DNA of 64,000 nucleotides from Polytrichum commune (GCA_950295325.1 OX485803.1:52159554-52223553), one strand, 5' to 3'. Positions 23,270-35,850 are shown, numbered from the stretch's first letter. Notes: generated from the letters alone by a model not told the origin. A program made the numbers and translations.

Positions 23270-23518
23270 CTCGCCTCCGTCCTAAAATGATTGTCCGTGT
23301 TGTTAACTTTGGCGAGATGAAGGCATGCTAACCATTGATCGAGTAGTTGTAAGTATGACTCTTAAAATAGAAAAAAACAACTACTCCAAAACGCCCCCCA
23401 TAATTGTGGTGTCAAAATATTTCTTGATGATGAAAGTTTGGCACGGAAATATTTGACTTTGAACCTCAAATTTCTAGCTAGGTAGATAAACTGGACAATC
23501 ATTTTGGGACAGAGGGAG
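23270..23518. mobile_element. Stowaway (Tc1/mariner) MITE
   Basis: Left end CTCGCCTCCGTCCTAAAATG and right-end inverse CTCCCTCTGTCCCAAAATG, with TGATTGTCC following in both. Flanked by TA (23268-23269 and 23519-23520). The CTCCCTCCGTCCC-type terminus and TA duplication are diagnostic of Stowaway. Confidence 0.9.
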
Positions 23519-23520
23519 TA

Positions 23521-25821
23521 CTTCAAAACGGAGAGCTAAGGTAAGTAGGTGTTAAAAGGTAACTTTAAGCTCTACACCCACTTTTGGTAGGTCGTGATAC
23601 ATACAATTAACGTGAGATGATGGCCAATTCCAATTCATGTTTGTAGTCATTCGCCTCATGATTTTTGGAGCTTATGAATATCTTATTCATTGTCAAAATG
23701 CTCTCTCGTGGTTAAATGGTCACATAGGCCTCCTCCCCCCCCCCCCTCTCTTGGTAATGGAGCCTAGAATAGTTGGTGGTCATATTTGGAGCACGTAGTT
23801 TGATCTCTTTTATACACATATATTTCTTATAAGAGTTCTTACATCCACATTGAACCACAACCACTCAATTATAGATGTCCGATGTAGAAAAATAACCATG
23901 ATAGGCCCGCTTTCCTTCGGTCTCATTGGGCATGGACTTTGTACTCTATCCAATAAAGATGATGTGAAGAAAGTTGACATCATCCAATTGTGTTGGGAAC
24001 CACCTTACCAAGTCCAAGAACGTTTGAAAGATTGATGTGCCCCTCAAACTTAGTGTAAAGTGAAAGTGGACCATGTTGAGGGACCACAACAAATTTCATG
24101 GACATTGCACAATAGTAGGTAGTCCAAGAACCCACCATGATAATAAAATATTTCTAGAAGCCAATGGCAAGTTTAATTGCTTGTCATGGCACTTAGTTTT
24201 GTATAGACACACCTCTTTTTGATGGGCCTAACGCACTAATTGGTAGACTGTGAACATTATCCGCTTGGCACCATGAAGGATGCCATGTAGATTTGTCATC
24301 TTATCAAATTTCTTTGGTCCCTTAGGCCCGCAAGTTTAAGTCTTAAGTTAGTTGGGACCATCTCCACTTCTCGACCAATCACACAATTTGAATATCGGGT
24401 GTCAAAGATTCTCAAGCTCTCTTATGAAGTGGTCTTTAGGATAAGTTCACATTAAGTCTAGTATGGGTTTAAGAAACTTGGGGTTCAAAACAACTCTCTG
24501 TGGACCTTACTCTAAAACTCATCATTAATGCACCCAAGATTGAAGATTTGATTTTTCTAAGTGGATGTAGTATATTCTTGAATCATATTCAATAGTATTT
24601 GGTTGTAAAGTGATACAACATTAACACCACTACAATTTCTCGTATTTGGGATTCGTGCCCTAGTGTGAATTTGTTGGGTCTGTTTATTTTGCTCTTGACA
24701 AATACAATCGCTTTTCTCAAACTATCTTTGGTCTTGGAGCCTCACTTAATCCTTAACCTTTAAAGGCCACCATAGCCCCAACATGGCTTTGGAGATATGG
24801 AATGATATTATATTGTTGTTGTCTTCATTTTTTATAATAACTTATGGAGCAACCCTCCTTGAAATAACTTTATCTTTCAACTGAGATTCTCCAAATGAAA
24901 GAAATGAGTTCAAAATAGCATGCAAAGACAATAAAATACATGAATAATACAATGTACAATTTTATTCAATACCCCTCAATTTTTGCTACATTTATGAGAA
25001 TTGTTTTGGGTGGGGTCACTATGTTTCAAGACACTACTATCCCGGCACTAATCACGAGCACACACTAATTTTCTTGAAATCTAAGGTAAATGAACATAGA
25101 ATTTACCATCTTTGTTGATTTAACGTCACTCGGTAGCAACTTTAGCCTTCAGTTATTTTGAGATTGGTTAGATTGTGTGTGTGACTTGAATTAGTACCAC
25201 CCTCACTAATTGGTAGATTTAGTGTATTAACTTGTGCTTGCCATGGTGACTATAAAGAACATCGCTTCAAAGGATGTTGTATTTGATTCTTTGAGGAGCG
25301 GTTGCAGGTGCGTTTCCCTTTGACTAAGCTAAATGAGTTAGTTTGAGAATCTTATTGTAAAATTTAAGTTGGGGTTTTAATACTTGGGTGTATGTCCTTG
25401 TTGTGGGTAATATGCAAAGTTGGTGCTTTTCAAGTCTTCTTTTATTGAGCTCGAATAGGATGAGGTATTTGCATGCATATCCTACATATACATTAGTACA
25501 TGTTGTTTAGGGTGCATGCACCTAAAAAACATTGCTATAAAACATCATACAAGTCCAAAATCTACTTAGTGGATAAAATAACACTCCAATATATGAAACA
25601 AAACAAAACTTAAGTAAGACCCCATCCCTACTTATATTATGACAAAGATGTGTGACAACCATGTAGCTAGGCATCATTGTGGAGGGTGAAATTGTTAACA
25701 ACACTTATGGCCTATAGATCATTTTTTGAAATTAATTTGACATGTACATTAATACAGAGATCCATATTCTATTCTACATTTTTAACCTATATTCTTTGAT
25801 TCATGCGTCCATGACTTCAAC
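23521..25821. other. Intergenic; dispersed-repeat copy then unassigned AT-rich DNA
   Basis: About 23560-24030 repeats blocks found at 21800-22450. There is a C12 run at 23735-23746. From 24050 to 25820 no gene, repeat or RNA was recognised. Confidence 0.45.
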
Positions 25822-25968
25822 CATAACATTATTCAGATCCAAAACAATATTTTGTGGGATTGACAGTATTCCATGAAATATTTGCCATGTTCAGTTCGAA
25901 TACAAAGAATATTCTGTAGAATATTGTCAGTCCCACATAACATTGTTATGGATCTGAATAATGTTATG
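25822..25968. mobile_element. 147-bp foldback element
   Basis: CATAACATTATTCAGATCC at 25822 pairs with GGATCTGAATAATGTTATG ending at 25968. The pairing continues with interruptions (GGGATTGACAGTATTC with GAATATTGTCAGTCCC), so nearly the whole sequence is one hairpin. No clear target duplication. Confidence 0.75.
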
Positions 25969-28445
25969 ACATTTCAAAACAAAAAGAACCTTGGGTTTAT
26001 CATGTGTCATTCTAATTTCTTTTTATAGAAGCATCTAGGTCAGGATATTTAGATATTGTCATGGTGCATGAAAGCACAAAATTGTGCATGAAAATATGCC
26101 ACACTTTCATTGCAGGCCTAGTGCCCATAACTAACCCACACATAGCTGCTATCATGAGCCTAGTTGCCAAGTCGATGCAATAGCCATGAGGCACAATACG
26201 TACACTTCAAAGAAACCAACCACAAAGTTAACGCATGGGTGGCATGGATGGATGAATATACACACGATTAAGCGTTGAAAATAATTCAACCAATGTCCCC
26301 TTCCAATCCGACTTTGGCTTAGCCTAAAAGTTCGTTCTAAAATCATAGCCTTCGCACCATTAACGTTATCTAGTCCCAACGCTTAGTTGACAAAGGACAT
26401 GTCATGGTTTTTAGAAGCGGAGGTTTTAAGTGTCAGACACCAATCTTCCCATTAGTATCTAAAGACGAGGCATGAATGTAGGATCTTTAAAAGTGTTGCC
26501 TCCGGCCCCTGTGCTTGGTTGCTTTTAGTCTTAGCTATGAGGGCAAAAGGAGCTCCACTAACAAAAACCTAGGGTAAGATAGTAAGATGATAGCAAAAAC
26601 CCATTGCTCGGTAAACATAACAACGAACATGGTGGAAATCTACTTGATTAAAATGTACTCAAAAATCGTTGGAGCAAGTTCATGTATGTGCAACGAGGTA
26701 ATTGGGTGCCTTTGGTATAACTGAGAAATTTTACCCGGTTTTAAGGAAAGACTTTGGTTATTTGGTAAAGCCATGTGGGGATGGGCCTTTAAAGGTATGT
26801 ATAACATGCACCAACCCCACAACCAAATTGGTTGGTGGATTGGACTGTGAATTGTTTCATGCCTCAAGCAATTGCAAATTATGAAGATTGTGAGTTCAAG
26901 TTTTGATGTCAAAGTTGAGGTGCTAAAGTAGTTAGAGGTGAAAGTGAAGATTCTCCTGCTCTTTGAATACTCGCATAGATCTTCTCAATTGTGTTAACTA
27001 TTGAACCCATAACAATGTCTACAATTTGAGCACATAGTTTAATCTCATCACACACATGTTCATTTGTTTGAAATTGTTTGTACTACAAACCTAGCCGTGT
27101 ACCATTGAAATATATATGTCCAATTAATAAGAGTGACCACACAAGGCCCACATACCTTATTTAGCTTTTTGATTGTCCAAAGCACTCATCAACCTCCCTC
27201 AATGTACCTAACGACTTAAATTAATAGGTATTGCACTACGAGCGCTTTGTATGTGCATGGGATGCCTTTCCAATCCTATAGGCAAGTATTGGCTATCGTG
27301 AGGTGAATATTGTGGACCAGATTAAGCTACAAAGTGTTTGTAAAATAATGTGCATTAAAAACACTAGTGTGTATTATAGTTGCAAAATATAAATAGTTGT
27401 ACATAAATAGCTCATTTATAGTGAAACATTTGTATATCTAGAGATAGAGAGAGAGATTTTCAAGGCTTGATGTTTCACTAATGTGGGTTGCATTATAGAG
27501 TGCCCATAAAATTTATCAATGTAGGTGTGGCACGTGTTGGATAGGGGACCACTAATCAAAGTGATCCAATGCATAGGACATTGATTTCTCAGTAATTTTG
27601 AAGGTATAATATTTTTGTGAAGTCGACCTTTTTTAGAAGGTGTGAGAGGTCAATAGTGTAAATCAAAGGATGTCTTGAGAATGAATGGTCTTCAACACAT
27701 GTGAATGTTGTTGCCATGGGATGTGAGAGGTTTAGGAACAACAAGTTGTGAGAAGGTGAAGGGTCCATTGCGTAACTCACTTATTAGTGGTGTTTAATGC
27801 ATGTATATAGTTGCCTTGAATGTGAAAACTTGTGAGCGGTGAGGGGGGGGGGGGGGTGGGATGTTGACATGTATGGCAACTAGACATATATACAAAGCTT
27901 GCGTGATACTTATGTACTCAACTTTATGCGATGAAAAAGGATTCAACTTTATGCAATTGAGCAATAGGGTTTGGGAAAGTAATTGTACAAAGGCTTACAA
28001 ATATATTATAGAAAGACAACTTTGGTAATAGGCATTTAAAAGGAACGGAAGATGAACTCCAACCGTGTCTAGATTTAGAGTTAGGTATGAGCACAAATGC
28101 AAGGCTATGAAGGGAAGGGATGGGGGGAAGTGAAGGTACATGCAACACCGTGTGCATGAGAAACCCTCACTTTGAAACTCTACTTATATTCATTTTCACT
28201 AGGGCTTTGAACCTTGCAACCCTAGAAAACATCACTTTCCATTGGATAACAATGTTCTCGTGCACCCTACTCTCAAAGACTATTACAAACCATTCTTTCT
28301 TTGACTACTACCTTTACAACTCCGAATCATTGAAATATCACCACCTATTGGGTCAAAGCGATTATCCTCGACCTTTACTCTCAAACCTATTACAAATGCC
28401 CTCTTCACATTACTCTTACTTCTATACTTGCTTTACAATATACTA
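25969..28445. other. Intergenic with a dispersed-repeat copy near 26600-27180; no gene
   Basis: GGATTGGACTGTGAATTG at 26834 and GTGAAGATTCTCCTGCTCTT at 26942 match 38057 and 38166, in the same order and spacing. The frame through them is not conserved. A G14 run lies at 27843-27856. The rest is unassigned. Confidence 0.45.
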
Positions 28446-29050
28446 ATACTATATAAGTATATGAATAAAATAAAACTCGAGGCTACAAAACAATTCAATG
28501 TGTTGGCATCTCTTCTCAATAGATGAGTTTACGAGGACACCACAAAGCTCTAGCCCCCACTCCCTACCCCCCACCTCCAACATGAGGAACTTGAGGATCC
28601 GCACAAAAGAAATTGGCGCATTGGAGCAACATGTGTGCCATTTCACTTCCTCAAAATGTTATCTCTGAAAAAAATAAAAAAAAGTTATGGTTACCTCTCA
28701 GGGTAGGTGTTCTTAATTCATTTACCTCTCTTAATCATACACCTATATTTGAGTGGTATGTGGTTAGATTTGGTTCCAACAACGGACCAAAAAGACATGT
28801 CTTTAAAAGGGATTGGACTGCATGCTCAAAACATGCTAACAATTATGGGCGCAATAGTCAACATATATTTGGGAGGAGGGGGGGGGGGGGGGAGTATATG
28901 ACCACTTAACGAGCACACGAATCTTCACTTTGATAATGAACAAGAGATTCACATGAGCTCCCCAAATAATGAGGAAAGTGGCTATGACCTTGATTTGGAT
29001 TTGCTAACCACCTCGTGCTAATTGTATGTTTCATATCCTTGGAGAAGTTG
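28446..29050. repeat. Dispersed repeat, partner of 16384-16700
   Basis: CCTATATTTGAGTGGTATGT at 28741 and the following blocks match the 16.4-kb copy. It ends with a G15 run at 28878-28892 and a variant of the ATATGATCATTCAATGAG block. Short frames (TPIFEWYVVRFGSNN) hint at a transposon-coding ancestor. Confidence 0.45.
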
Positions 29051-29703
29051 GAAAAGGTAACCATTTAAGGACTATTTATCTAAATTGCTTCAATGTATGT
29101 GAAGCCCAAGCCCTAGCCTCCTCTAGACTCTTCCGTTCCGTTCCCTTCCCTTCCACCTAGCATAGGATGCCCTCGGCCATGTGTCGGGAAAACCGACCAC
29201 GTGGCCTCTGGACGAGGATGAATGGAAGGGGAGATGAAAATCATCCCACGGGTCAATCATCGTCAGAAATATCCTCCTCCGCCCATTCATTGCAGAAGAG
29301 GCCAGTCTAGGCCAGGTGCACATTCTCTCTCTAGGCACACTTCTGATGGCAGGCTAGAGAGAGAGTGAGCAAGACTCGCTCTTCCGACACCGCAGCATTC
29401 CTCGCACCAGACTTCGGCATCCACTCTCCACTGATCCAGCTTAAAGCCCTCGCCTTGCTCCCCGATTTTCTCTACCTTGTGCTTTATCTCGCTTCATCGG
29501 ATTGTTCGAACTCACTTTGGGCTTGCATTTGCATTGGTTTCAGTTGCTGGAGTGCCATATAAGTGGTCATCACAGTTGGGTTAACTTAGATTCTCTGATT
29601 GGAGTGTGAGAGGAGGAGGAGAAGAGAAGAAGAAGAAGAGGGGTGATCATCATCATCAGTTTTATTGCTGCAGATCAGTGGTTTCTCTTCCGACTTGGAG
29701 GAG
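29051..29703 (+). promoter_or_regulatory. Promoter and 5' leader region of the HMA gene
   Basis: GC content rises, with pyrimidine-rich tracts near 29125-29155 and 29395-29475. GA-rich tracts at 29608-29645 lie just upstream of the ATG at 29704. CCATATAAG at 29557 is a possible TATA-like element, but a transcription start cannot be set. Small upstream open frames exist (for example 29365-29562) without conservation evidence. Confidence 0.4.
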
Positions 29704-31986
29704 ATGGCTAGCTTCATTAAAGAGGTATGTCTCGTGTTGGAGCACTGTTGTATAGAGGAGGAGGAGGAGGAGGAGGAGGAGGAGGATGATAATGATGATG
29801 ATGATGCTTCGGTGTATTGCAAATTACACGGGTTGGAGTTTTGTAAGGAAGGTGGTTGTATGCATGAGTAAGTAGGTCGGTGACTTATGCTTGCATTGGA
29901 AGGGTGGTGTTAGAATGGAATACCTGTGTTTATTTGCAATTTGCAGCATTTTGAGGGTTGGGGGCTAAGTTAGCTGCAGTCAACTGAAATTCCTGGGCTA
30001 TGGCGGTGGAGGAGGCGAGATGCATGAGTTTGTGTAACGTAGTGGTGGTCAAATGTTCCTGGGGAGTTCCAGAGGATCGGTGGAAGTAGCTGATTGACAT
30101 CGTCGTGTTTGTGAGCTTGTTGTTCTTGTTGGGTTATCTTTGGGAAATGGTTGGGTGAAGCGATAAAGTGTTTGGAATGTGGAGGAGGCTAAAGTTAGTT
30201 GACTGAAGGGAGCTTTATTGCCCATGTGCAATTATCGTGCTTAATCACTTGGGTTATGTATGTATGTGTGGCGGTCAAATGGTCCCGGGGAGTTTCGGAG
30301 GGCTTGGCGGAAGCAGGATCGGTGGAATTAGCTGATTTTGCTTTCGTGATTGGCACACTCGTGTTCGTGAGCTAGTTGTTCTGTTGAGTTCTGTTGGGGG
30401 ATGTTTAGGTGAAAAGTAGAGTGGTCGGGAATGGTGAGGCCAGATTGTGTTAGTCACTAGGGTATGTTCAAGTGGTCCGGGGGAGTTCCGGAGGGCTTTC
30501 GTGGAAGCAGAACCGGTGATAATGATTCTGTCTTCATGATTCTACATTCTTGTGTTTGGGCGCTTGTTGTTGATCTCGTTGAGTTATGTTTGTTTTGGAA
30601 GGATGTTTGGGTTATGGTGAGAATGGTGAGGCGGAGGCCGCCGGAGTAGTTCGATGATTGAAGGGAGGTTAATGCTCGTGTTTGTGATCTCGTTAAGTTA
30701 TGCTGTGGGAGAATGTTTGCGTTATGGTTGGAATGGTGAAGTTGGTTGGTTGACGATGAAAGGGAGGTTTTGTTATTGGTCTTGTTGAGTGTATGATTGG
30801 GGAGGCTGGTAGAGTGGTTGAAATGCTTGCGTTATGCGTCGGAGAATGTTTGGAGTAAACTGGTGGAGTGGGTTATGGTGGGTTATGAGTTGAAGATGTT
30901 TGGGTTATGAGTTGGAATGGGTTCGGAGGAGGCCACCAAGGAGTTCGTGCATGAAACATTGAAGTGAGAGGACTTGTTTTGTTGCTGTTTTGTGTGCAGT
31001 TTTTCAAGGGGAAAGATGAGCCGGACTACCGGTACAGCTACGACCAGCACCGGGCACCCGAGTCGCGCTCGCACTACAACTACCCCACAGGCAGCAGCGA
31101 CCGACGACGCTCGTCCTCCGGAGGGGGAGGCTACGACGCATCACTCCCAGTGCACGAGCTGATGGTTCCTATGTGCTGCGACAAGTGCGTGGAGAAGGTT
31201 GAGGAGGAGCTCAGCGAAGTGGAAGGAGTCCGCCACGTCTCCTGCGACCAGTACAAGCAGCGAGTACGCATCGTCGGCTCCAACATCGACATAGCCCGCG
31301 CACTCAAGAAGGCCGAGAAGGCAGTGAGCAAGAAATGCGAGCTTCTCAACTCCTCCGAGACTTCGAGCATGCTTCGCGACGACGACAAACAAGAGATTCG
31401 GTACACTAACCACCAACTCGTTCACCCGAGCTCCCGCTCCAGCGGTGGGCTAGTCAGGTCAAACTCCTTCGACCGCAACCTCGGGAGGTTACCTTCCTTC
31501 GGCCCGGTCAGCCGCAACAACCGTGAAGGGGCTGGTAATCGTGACCTATACGAGCCGCGAGGTCTTGGTGCTAGTAACGGTAGCCGTGACCTATACGAGG
31601 CCCGCGGCGGAGGGGGATATGGCGGGTTTGGAAGAATGCCATCGTTCAACAAGCACCGTCACCATGACGCAGAGTACATCACCGACTACGTTGATGAGAG
31701 ACGCGGGGGTCCTGAGCCTCGTGACGCTCGTCGTGACTATTACAGCAACCTCAACCGATTGCCGTCGTTCAACAAGCACCGTCACCATGACGCGGAGTAT
31801 ATTGCCTCCGATGACCGTGATTATGGCGGTAACAGGGGGTACTATGAGAGCGACTCACTGCAGCAGAGCAACAACGGTGGTGGGTACCGGTCGCAGTTCT
31901 ACGATGGGCCTAGGTTCCAATCCCAGCCTTCTTTCTCCAAGCTTCCTGTCACCAACCCTCACTATGTGAAGCACATCGCCTACTGA
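29704..31986 (+). CDS. HMA-domain (heavy-metal-associated) protein, 335 aa, two exons
   Basis: Exons 29704-29724 (MASFIKE) and 31000-31986, GT..AG intron in phase 0. The joined protein begins MASFIKEFFKGKDEPDYRYS. Residues about 57-125 form an HMA fold: LPVHELMVPMCCDKCVEKVE with the metal-binding pair Cys67/Cys70 (CDKC), then VEGVRHVSCDQYKQRVRIVG and ALKKAEKAVSKKCELL. Such domains bind Cu, Zn or Cd ions or act as protein-interaction modules in plant HPP/HIPP proteins. The C-terminal 200 residues are low-complexity (G, R, S, Y, D). They carry RLPSF/RMPSF motifs at several places and a 14-residue PSFNKHRHHDAEYI unit present twice. There is no C-terminal CaaX box (ends VKHIAY), so it is an HPP rather than an isoprenylated HIPP. 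The 5' extension of the exon 2 frame to 30964 is intronic. No signal peptide; probably cytosolic or nuclear. The function of the repeat tail is unknown. Confidence 0.88.
29755..29808. repeat. GAG/GAT trinucleotide repeat in the first intron
   Basis: A run of GAG/GGA triplets followed by GAT triplets, 30-80 bp after the donor site of the HMA gene intron. Confidence 0.85.
30048..30660 (+). repeat. Degenerate tandem repeat inside the HMA first intron
   Basis: Blocks beginning CAAATGTTCCTGGGGAGTTC (30048), CAAATGGTCCCGGGGAGTTT (30278) and CAAGTGGTCCGGGGGAGTTC (30468) each continue with GGAGGGCTT..GGAAGCAG..CGGTG and GTGTT..GAGC..GTTGTT. Weaker TTGAGTTATG..GGAATGGTGA units continue to about 30920. 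G/T-rich on the sense strand. Confidence 0.7.
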
Positions 31987-32677
31987 TCATATTATTCCCG
32001 CAAGAACTTTACTTTCAGTGATGACTCATGATGACCTCGCATACTAAACCTAATGCTTCCGAAGAGTGGACATCAGCAACATGAAGAAACAGCATCTTAG
32101 TGATTGGAGCAACCACTTTTTGACGTTCAATTTATGCACAACTCAAGGATTTAGCCTACATTTCCGTGATCCGCTCACACCACCCACCACGGTGATATTT
32201 TGATGGGTTCTGTACAATAACGATACACACACTGATGCAGAAGATAGGTAGGTGAAGTATAGCAGATTGGGCTGATGAATTCCTGCGACGCGACGCTCAC
32301 TCGCTTCGGAGATGGGTCTCGAATTTTGGACTTGGTTTTGGGAATTAGGGTTTCAAGCAGCTCCTGGGCTGCACTTTTTGTTCATGTCCCACTTGTGTAT
32401 ATATGATCAGCAGCATCAGCATCGTCCACATATCATTGTCATGTCAATCTTTGAGGCTTTTAAGCGAATGTAAAATGTTATGGCAACAGCAGCAGCAGGA
32501 GCAGTATCACCATCACCATCAGTTCTGTATGTATGCCCAGGGCTTACAGGGTTGTACTCACATGTTTCATTGAAGAGGAGCGACCCTTCCCTCCCCTTTG
32601 GCTGGCAGGTTTTCTTTTCCTCCGGGGTGGTGCAGTCACCGATCAAAAGTTTTAGGTATGGTTTGTATGGACAAGGA
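31987..32677 (+). other. 3' untranslated and flanking region of the HMA gene
   Basis: No second gene seen. CAGCAG and CACCATCA triplets occur near 32488-32520, and the poly-A signal is not certain (AATAAA at 32691 is one candidate). Confidence 0.45.
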
Positions 32678-33530
32678 CCCATTTTGCAGGAAATAAATTC
32701 AGAATGTCATGTTTTTAGTATGTTGAACACTGTTGCAGTGCTATCAATACTGTTTTGAACTTATAGCTAGATACTGTAGCGCACGGGTTTGTAGTTTTGT
32801 GAATTGTGATGATGGGCATTCTTGCATTCTTCAAGTGTAGGTTTGATTCTCTTGAGCACTGTGTCAAAAGTCTGCTAGGTGTGTCATGCAGCTTGTGTGT
32901 GCATATGGAGTTGCTATGGATAAAAGATGCAGTCAGTTGAAGAGCGAAGGTACTACACAATTAATAGCAGTGAATACTTCGGAGTTTGCACACCCACTGA
33001 ACAGTTTTAGGCGGGAAATTCATTTCCTGCAAAACAGTTTTATGCGGTCCCATTTTGCAGGAAATGAATTCACAATGTCATGTCTTTATGATAACTCACT
33101 TTTTCTTTTTGGAGCACTAATTGCAGTGCTCTCTTCCTGTTTTGATCTCGTAGATTTAATGGTGCATGAATTTGAAGTTTGCAAATTGTGTTCCATGTTC
33201 GTGCCTTTTTTAAATGTAGGTTTGATTCTCTTGAGCAATGTGTTTAGACTCTTGTAGTATGGTCTAGTAGATGTGGCATCAGTTGGAATGTGGATATGGA
33301 GTTGGACTGGTAAAATTTGCAGTCAAATCAGGACTGCAGGAGTTTCTGCAAATTTGACAATAGTAAATACTTTGACGAATGACTGATTGAAAACCCGCCC
33401 TGAAATTCGCTTTCTTGAATTTCGATGCGTGTTTCTGCATTTTCAAAGTGGAAGTTTGATTCTCTTGAGCAATGTGTTCAAAGTGTGGACTACCATGTGT
33501 GTCTTACATCCAGTGTGCATATGGAGTTTG
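32678..33530. repeat. Degenerate tandem repeat, period about 371 bp, downstream of the HMA gene
   Basis: CCCATTTTGCAGGAAATAAA (32678) and CCCATTTTGCAGGAAATGAA (33049) are 371 bp apart. The downstream block GTAGGTTTGATTCTCTTGAG occurs at about 32844 and 33221, and as GAAGTTTGATTCTCTTGAG at about 33452. Each is followed by GCAATGTGT/GCACTGTGT and, later, GCATATGGAGTT-type words. Two full units and part of a third. Open frames across it are not conserved between units. Confidence 0.75.
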
Positions 33531-34225
33531 TGATTGTTCATGAAGAGAGATTTCTTTTGCTTACACAAATTTTCAAGGAGATTAAAGTAGCTCACTGTGT
33601 GTCTGCGCGCTAATTTGTGATTCTATGTTGGCAACGGAATGTCAATACTCTCACCTCACTCTGAATTTGTTCAGTGAAAGTTTGAATTTCTTGAGCAACT
33701 AAACCTACATTAGGCACACGCCACATATGCCAAGAAACTAAAGAGTTTGATATATGGTAGACGACGTTGTTGGCCCCTCCACAACATCTTGAAATTGTCA
33801 AAGGACTTCATTAAACATCTATGTCCTCTCAATTTCCTTCAAGATATTTCTGTGAGGCAATTCCCATGTCCCAAGAAAGACGACCCAAACCATTTTGGAA
33901 GATTTCTTGGATGTTTAAGCTGCACACAGCGAAAAATGACGAAATAAGCATCAAATCGAGCACAAATTTTATTCTAAACTATGCATATTCATACATTTTT
34001 ATTTCTGCACGATGAAGAGAATGCTGACACATCAAAAAAGTTAACAAAAATGCAAGGGCCCCGTATTCAAAAGCTGTAAGCATCTAAAACCAACACATAC
34101 AGCAGCTTTGGAGACCCCAAATTAGTCTACTCAGGGTCATTTGAGATGGATCGGCCACAAACCTAGACGGGGTCCAGCTTTTAACATTCGACGACGAATG
34201 CGAGGTGTGCTCGTATACAATGATT

Positions 34226-34274
<49 letters not shown>

Positions 34275-34843
34275 GTGTGCATATATATATATATATATAA
34301 TTCCCCCACTTTTCGTGCGCTCTAACCTAATCTTGCCGTTTCCTGTTCACCGCGAGGGAGCTGTTTTGGAAATGGGGATCTGTGCAACCGCGTTTTTGGG
34401 GCCTAAAAGAACTCGGTCCCCAATCACTCAAAGTGGTACGACGCACAATAATCCCAGCGCCTCAAACGCTTCAAGTGACTGGTTCCCAACTCACGTAACG
34501 CGTGAAGCAAGGCAAGAGAATCCTCCTTTTAAAAAGATATTGTAAAACCATGTGTTTGAGGGAACAGCCAAAGTGTCGGATGACGCAGAAAAGAAAAGTT
34601 TCTGGACAAGGCCGAGTGTGGAAGGCGCACTAATAGAATAGTATTTATTTTAAAAAATTATTTTATCACGGCAAGCCCTGACTCAATTCGGTTGTGGGTT
34701 GTCATATTGTAGGCCACCCTGCATGGAGAGGGGCTATGTGTTGTTAACTTTACATTCAATTTGCAGAGTAGCTCCACTGGCAGGCATCTTCCTTCTTGGC
34801 TCATGCAGCAAGTTGTCACAAGGTGTGTGGGCCTAAGGGCGGG
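33531..34843. other. Intergenic, no gene; (CT)n at 34232-34266 and (AT)n at 34281-34299
   Basis: A degenerate relative of the Mutator-MITE interior lies at about 34110-34165 (CCCCAAATTAGTCTACTCAG then GGATCGGCC). The 134-codon frame 34141-34545 runs through the CT/AT microsatellites and is rejected as a gene. Confidence 0.5.
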
Positions 34844-35446
34844 TTGAGGGCTCGGTTCACATGCGGTCCCAAGTCCCAAGTCCCAAGTCCCAAGTCCCAC
34901 TCATGTTAGCAAGTCCCAATACGGAGGCAAAGTCCCAACTTTTGAACTCAAGAATTTTTTTATGATCTTCTTTATGGTTATGCCCGTGATTGCGTTATTT
35001 ACCTGTAGAGGTGGTATTATTGGAGTTATTTTCTTGTTGGAATTTTTTTTTCATTGTAGATAATCTTGTTTTTCTAGTGATTGGCCCCCAAGTGGCTTAA
35101 GTACCATAAAACAACTTGCTTTTTCACTATAGCGATAATGAGGAAGTCTAGCAATAGATAATGAAATCAGAATGCGGCTTACGTTCATTAAAGTTAGATC
35201 TTGATTATTTATGTAAAAAAAAATTCATGGGATTTGTGTGGAGAGTTGGGTCTGGCTTTTTGCTCGGCCCAAACTCTCAACATGAGCCCCAAGCCTCACG
35301 TGCAAAAAGTGTTGCTATGTTGGCATCATTATCATACTTGGGACTTGGGACTCCGTGTGAAGTGGTAAGTCCCGACCTCCATGCTCTCAACATTGGAGAT
35401 TGCATGGATTGACCTCAAGTGGCTTGGAACTTAGGACTTGGGACCA
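34844..35446. mobile_element. Harbinger-like MITE, GGTTCACATGGGGTCCCAAG family, copy 1
   Basis: Left part TCGGTTCACATGCGGTCCCA, then a 7-bp tandem (CAAGTCC x4, about 34870-34899). The interior GCCCCAAGCCTCACGTGCAA and TTGCATGGATTGACCTCAAG blocks match 55420-56113. The right end stops at about 35446 next to another MITE, so it is truncated or overwritten there. Confidence 0.65.
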
Positions 35447-35459
35447 TGTGGGAGCATGG

Positions 35460-35850
35460 TCAAGAAGCGCTATGACGAAGAAACACATTGGTCAAGAAAT
35501 TTAGGGGAATGGAGCAATATGATTGGCTACCAAATGGGTTCTTCACCAGCCGGTATTTACACTACAACCAAGATTTCTCTAGTGGAGAACTTCAGTTATG
35601 GATGAAAATGACACGGTTGGCCAACATGGCAATACTTTTTGCTAGGGGAGTTTTTCCAAAGGTCAAGTTTCTTGGGCAACCTCAAACCCTTGGACAAGAA
35701 ACCTGGCCTCCAGAGAATTCCAACTTGAGGAGTTTATTTTGTTGTTTTTCCATCTTGTGCATTGTACCATCGATCGCCTCAAATAACCTTGTTTTAGGCT
35801 TAAATTCTTGACCTACCAATGCACTTCTTCATTGTAGTCCAAACTGGACC
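35460..35850. mobile_element. Harbinger-type MITE, GGGTGGGTTTAGACTAC family, copy 2
   Basis: The interior matches 21334-21705 throughout (ATGATTGGCTACCAAATGGG, GGTTGGCCAACATGGCAATA, GACAAGAAACCTGGCCTCCA). The right end CATTGTAGTCCAAACTGGACC is complete and is followed by TAA. The left terminal repeat is decayed. Confidence 0.65.

Noticed and set aside
30964-30999. Upstream in-frame ATG extending the HMA exon 2 by 12 codons
   Set aside because: The region ends in a consensus acceptor (TGTGTGCAG) and exon 1 MASFIKE joins in phase, so this stretch is read as intron.
34141-34545. 134-codon open frame on the plus strand
   Set aside because: It runs through (CT)n and (AT)n microsatellites (serine/leucine and isoleucine/tyrosine strings) and has no recognised domain or splice context.
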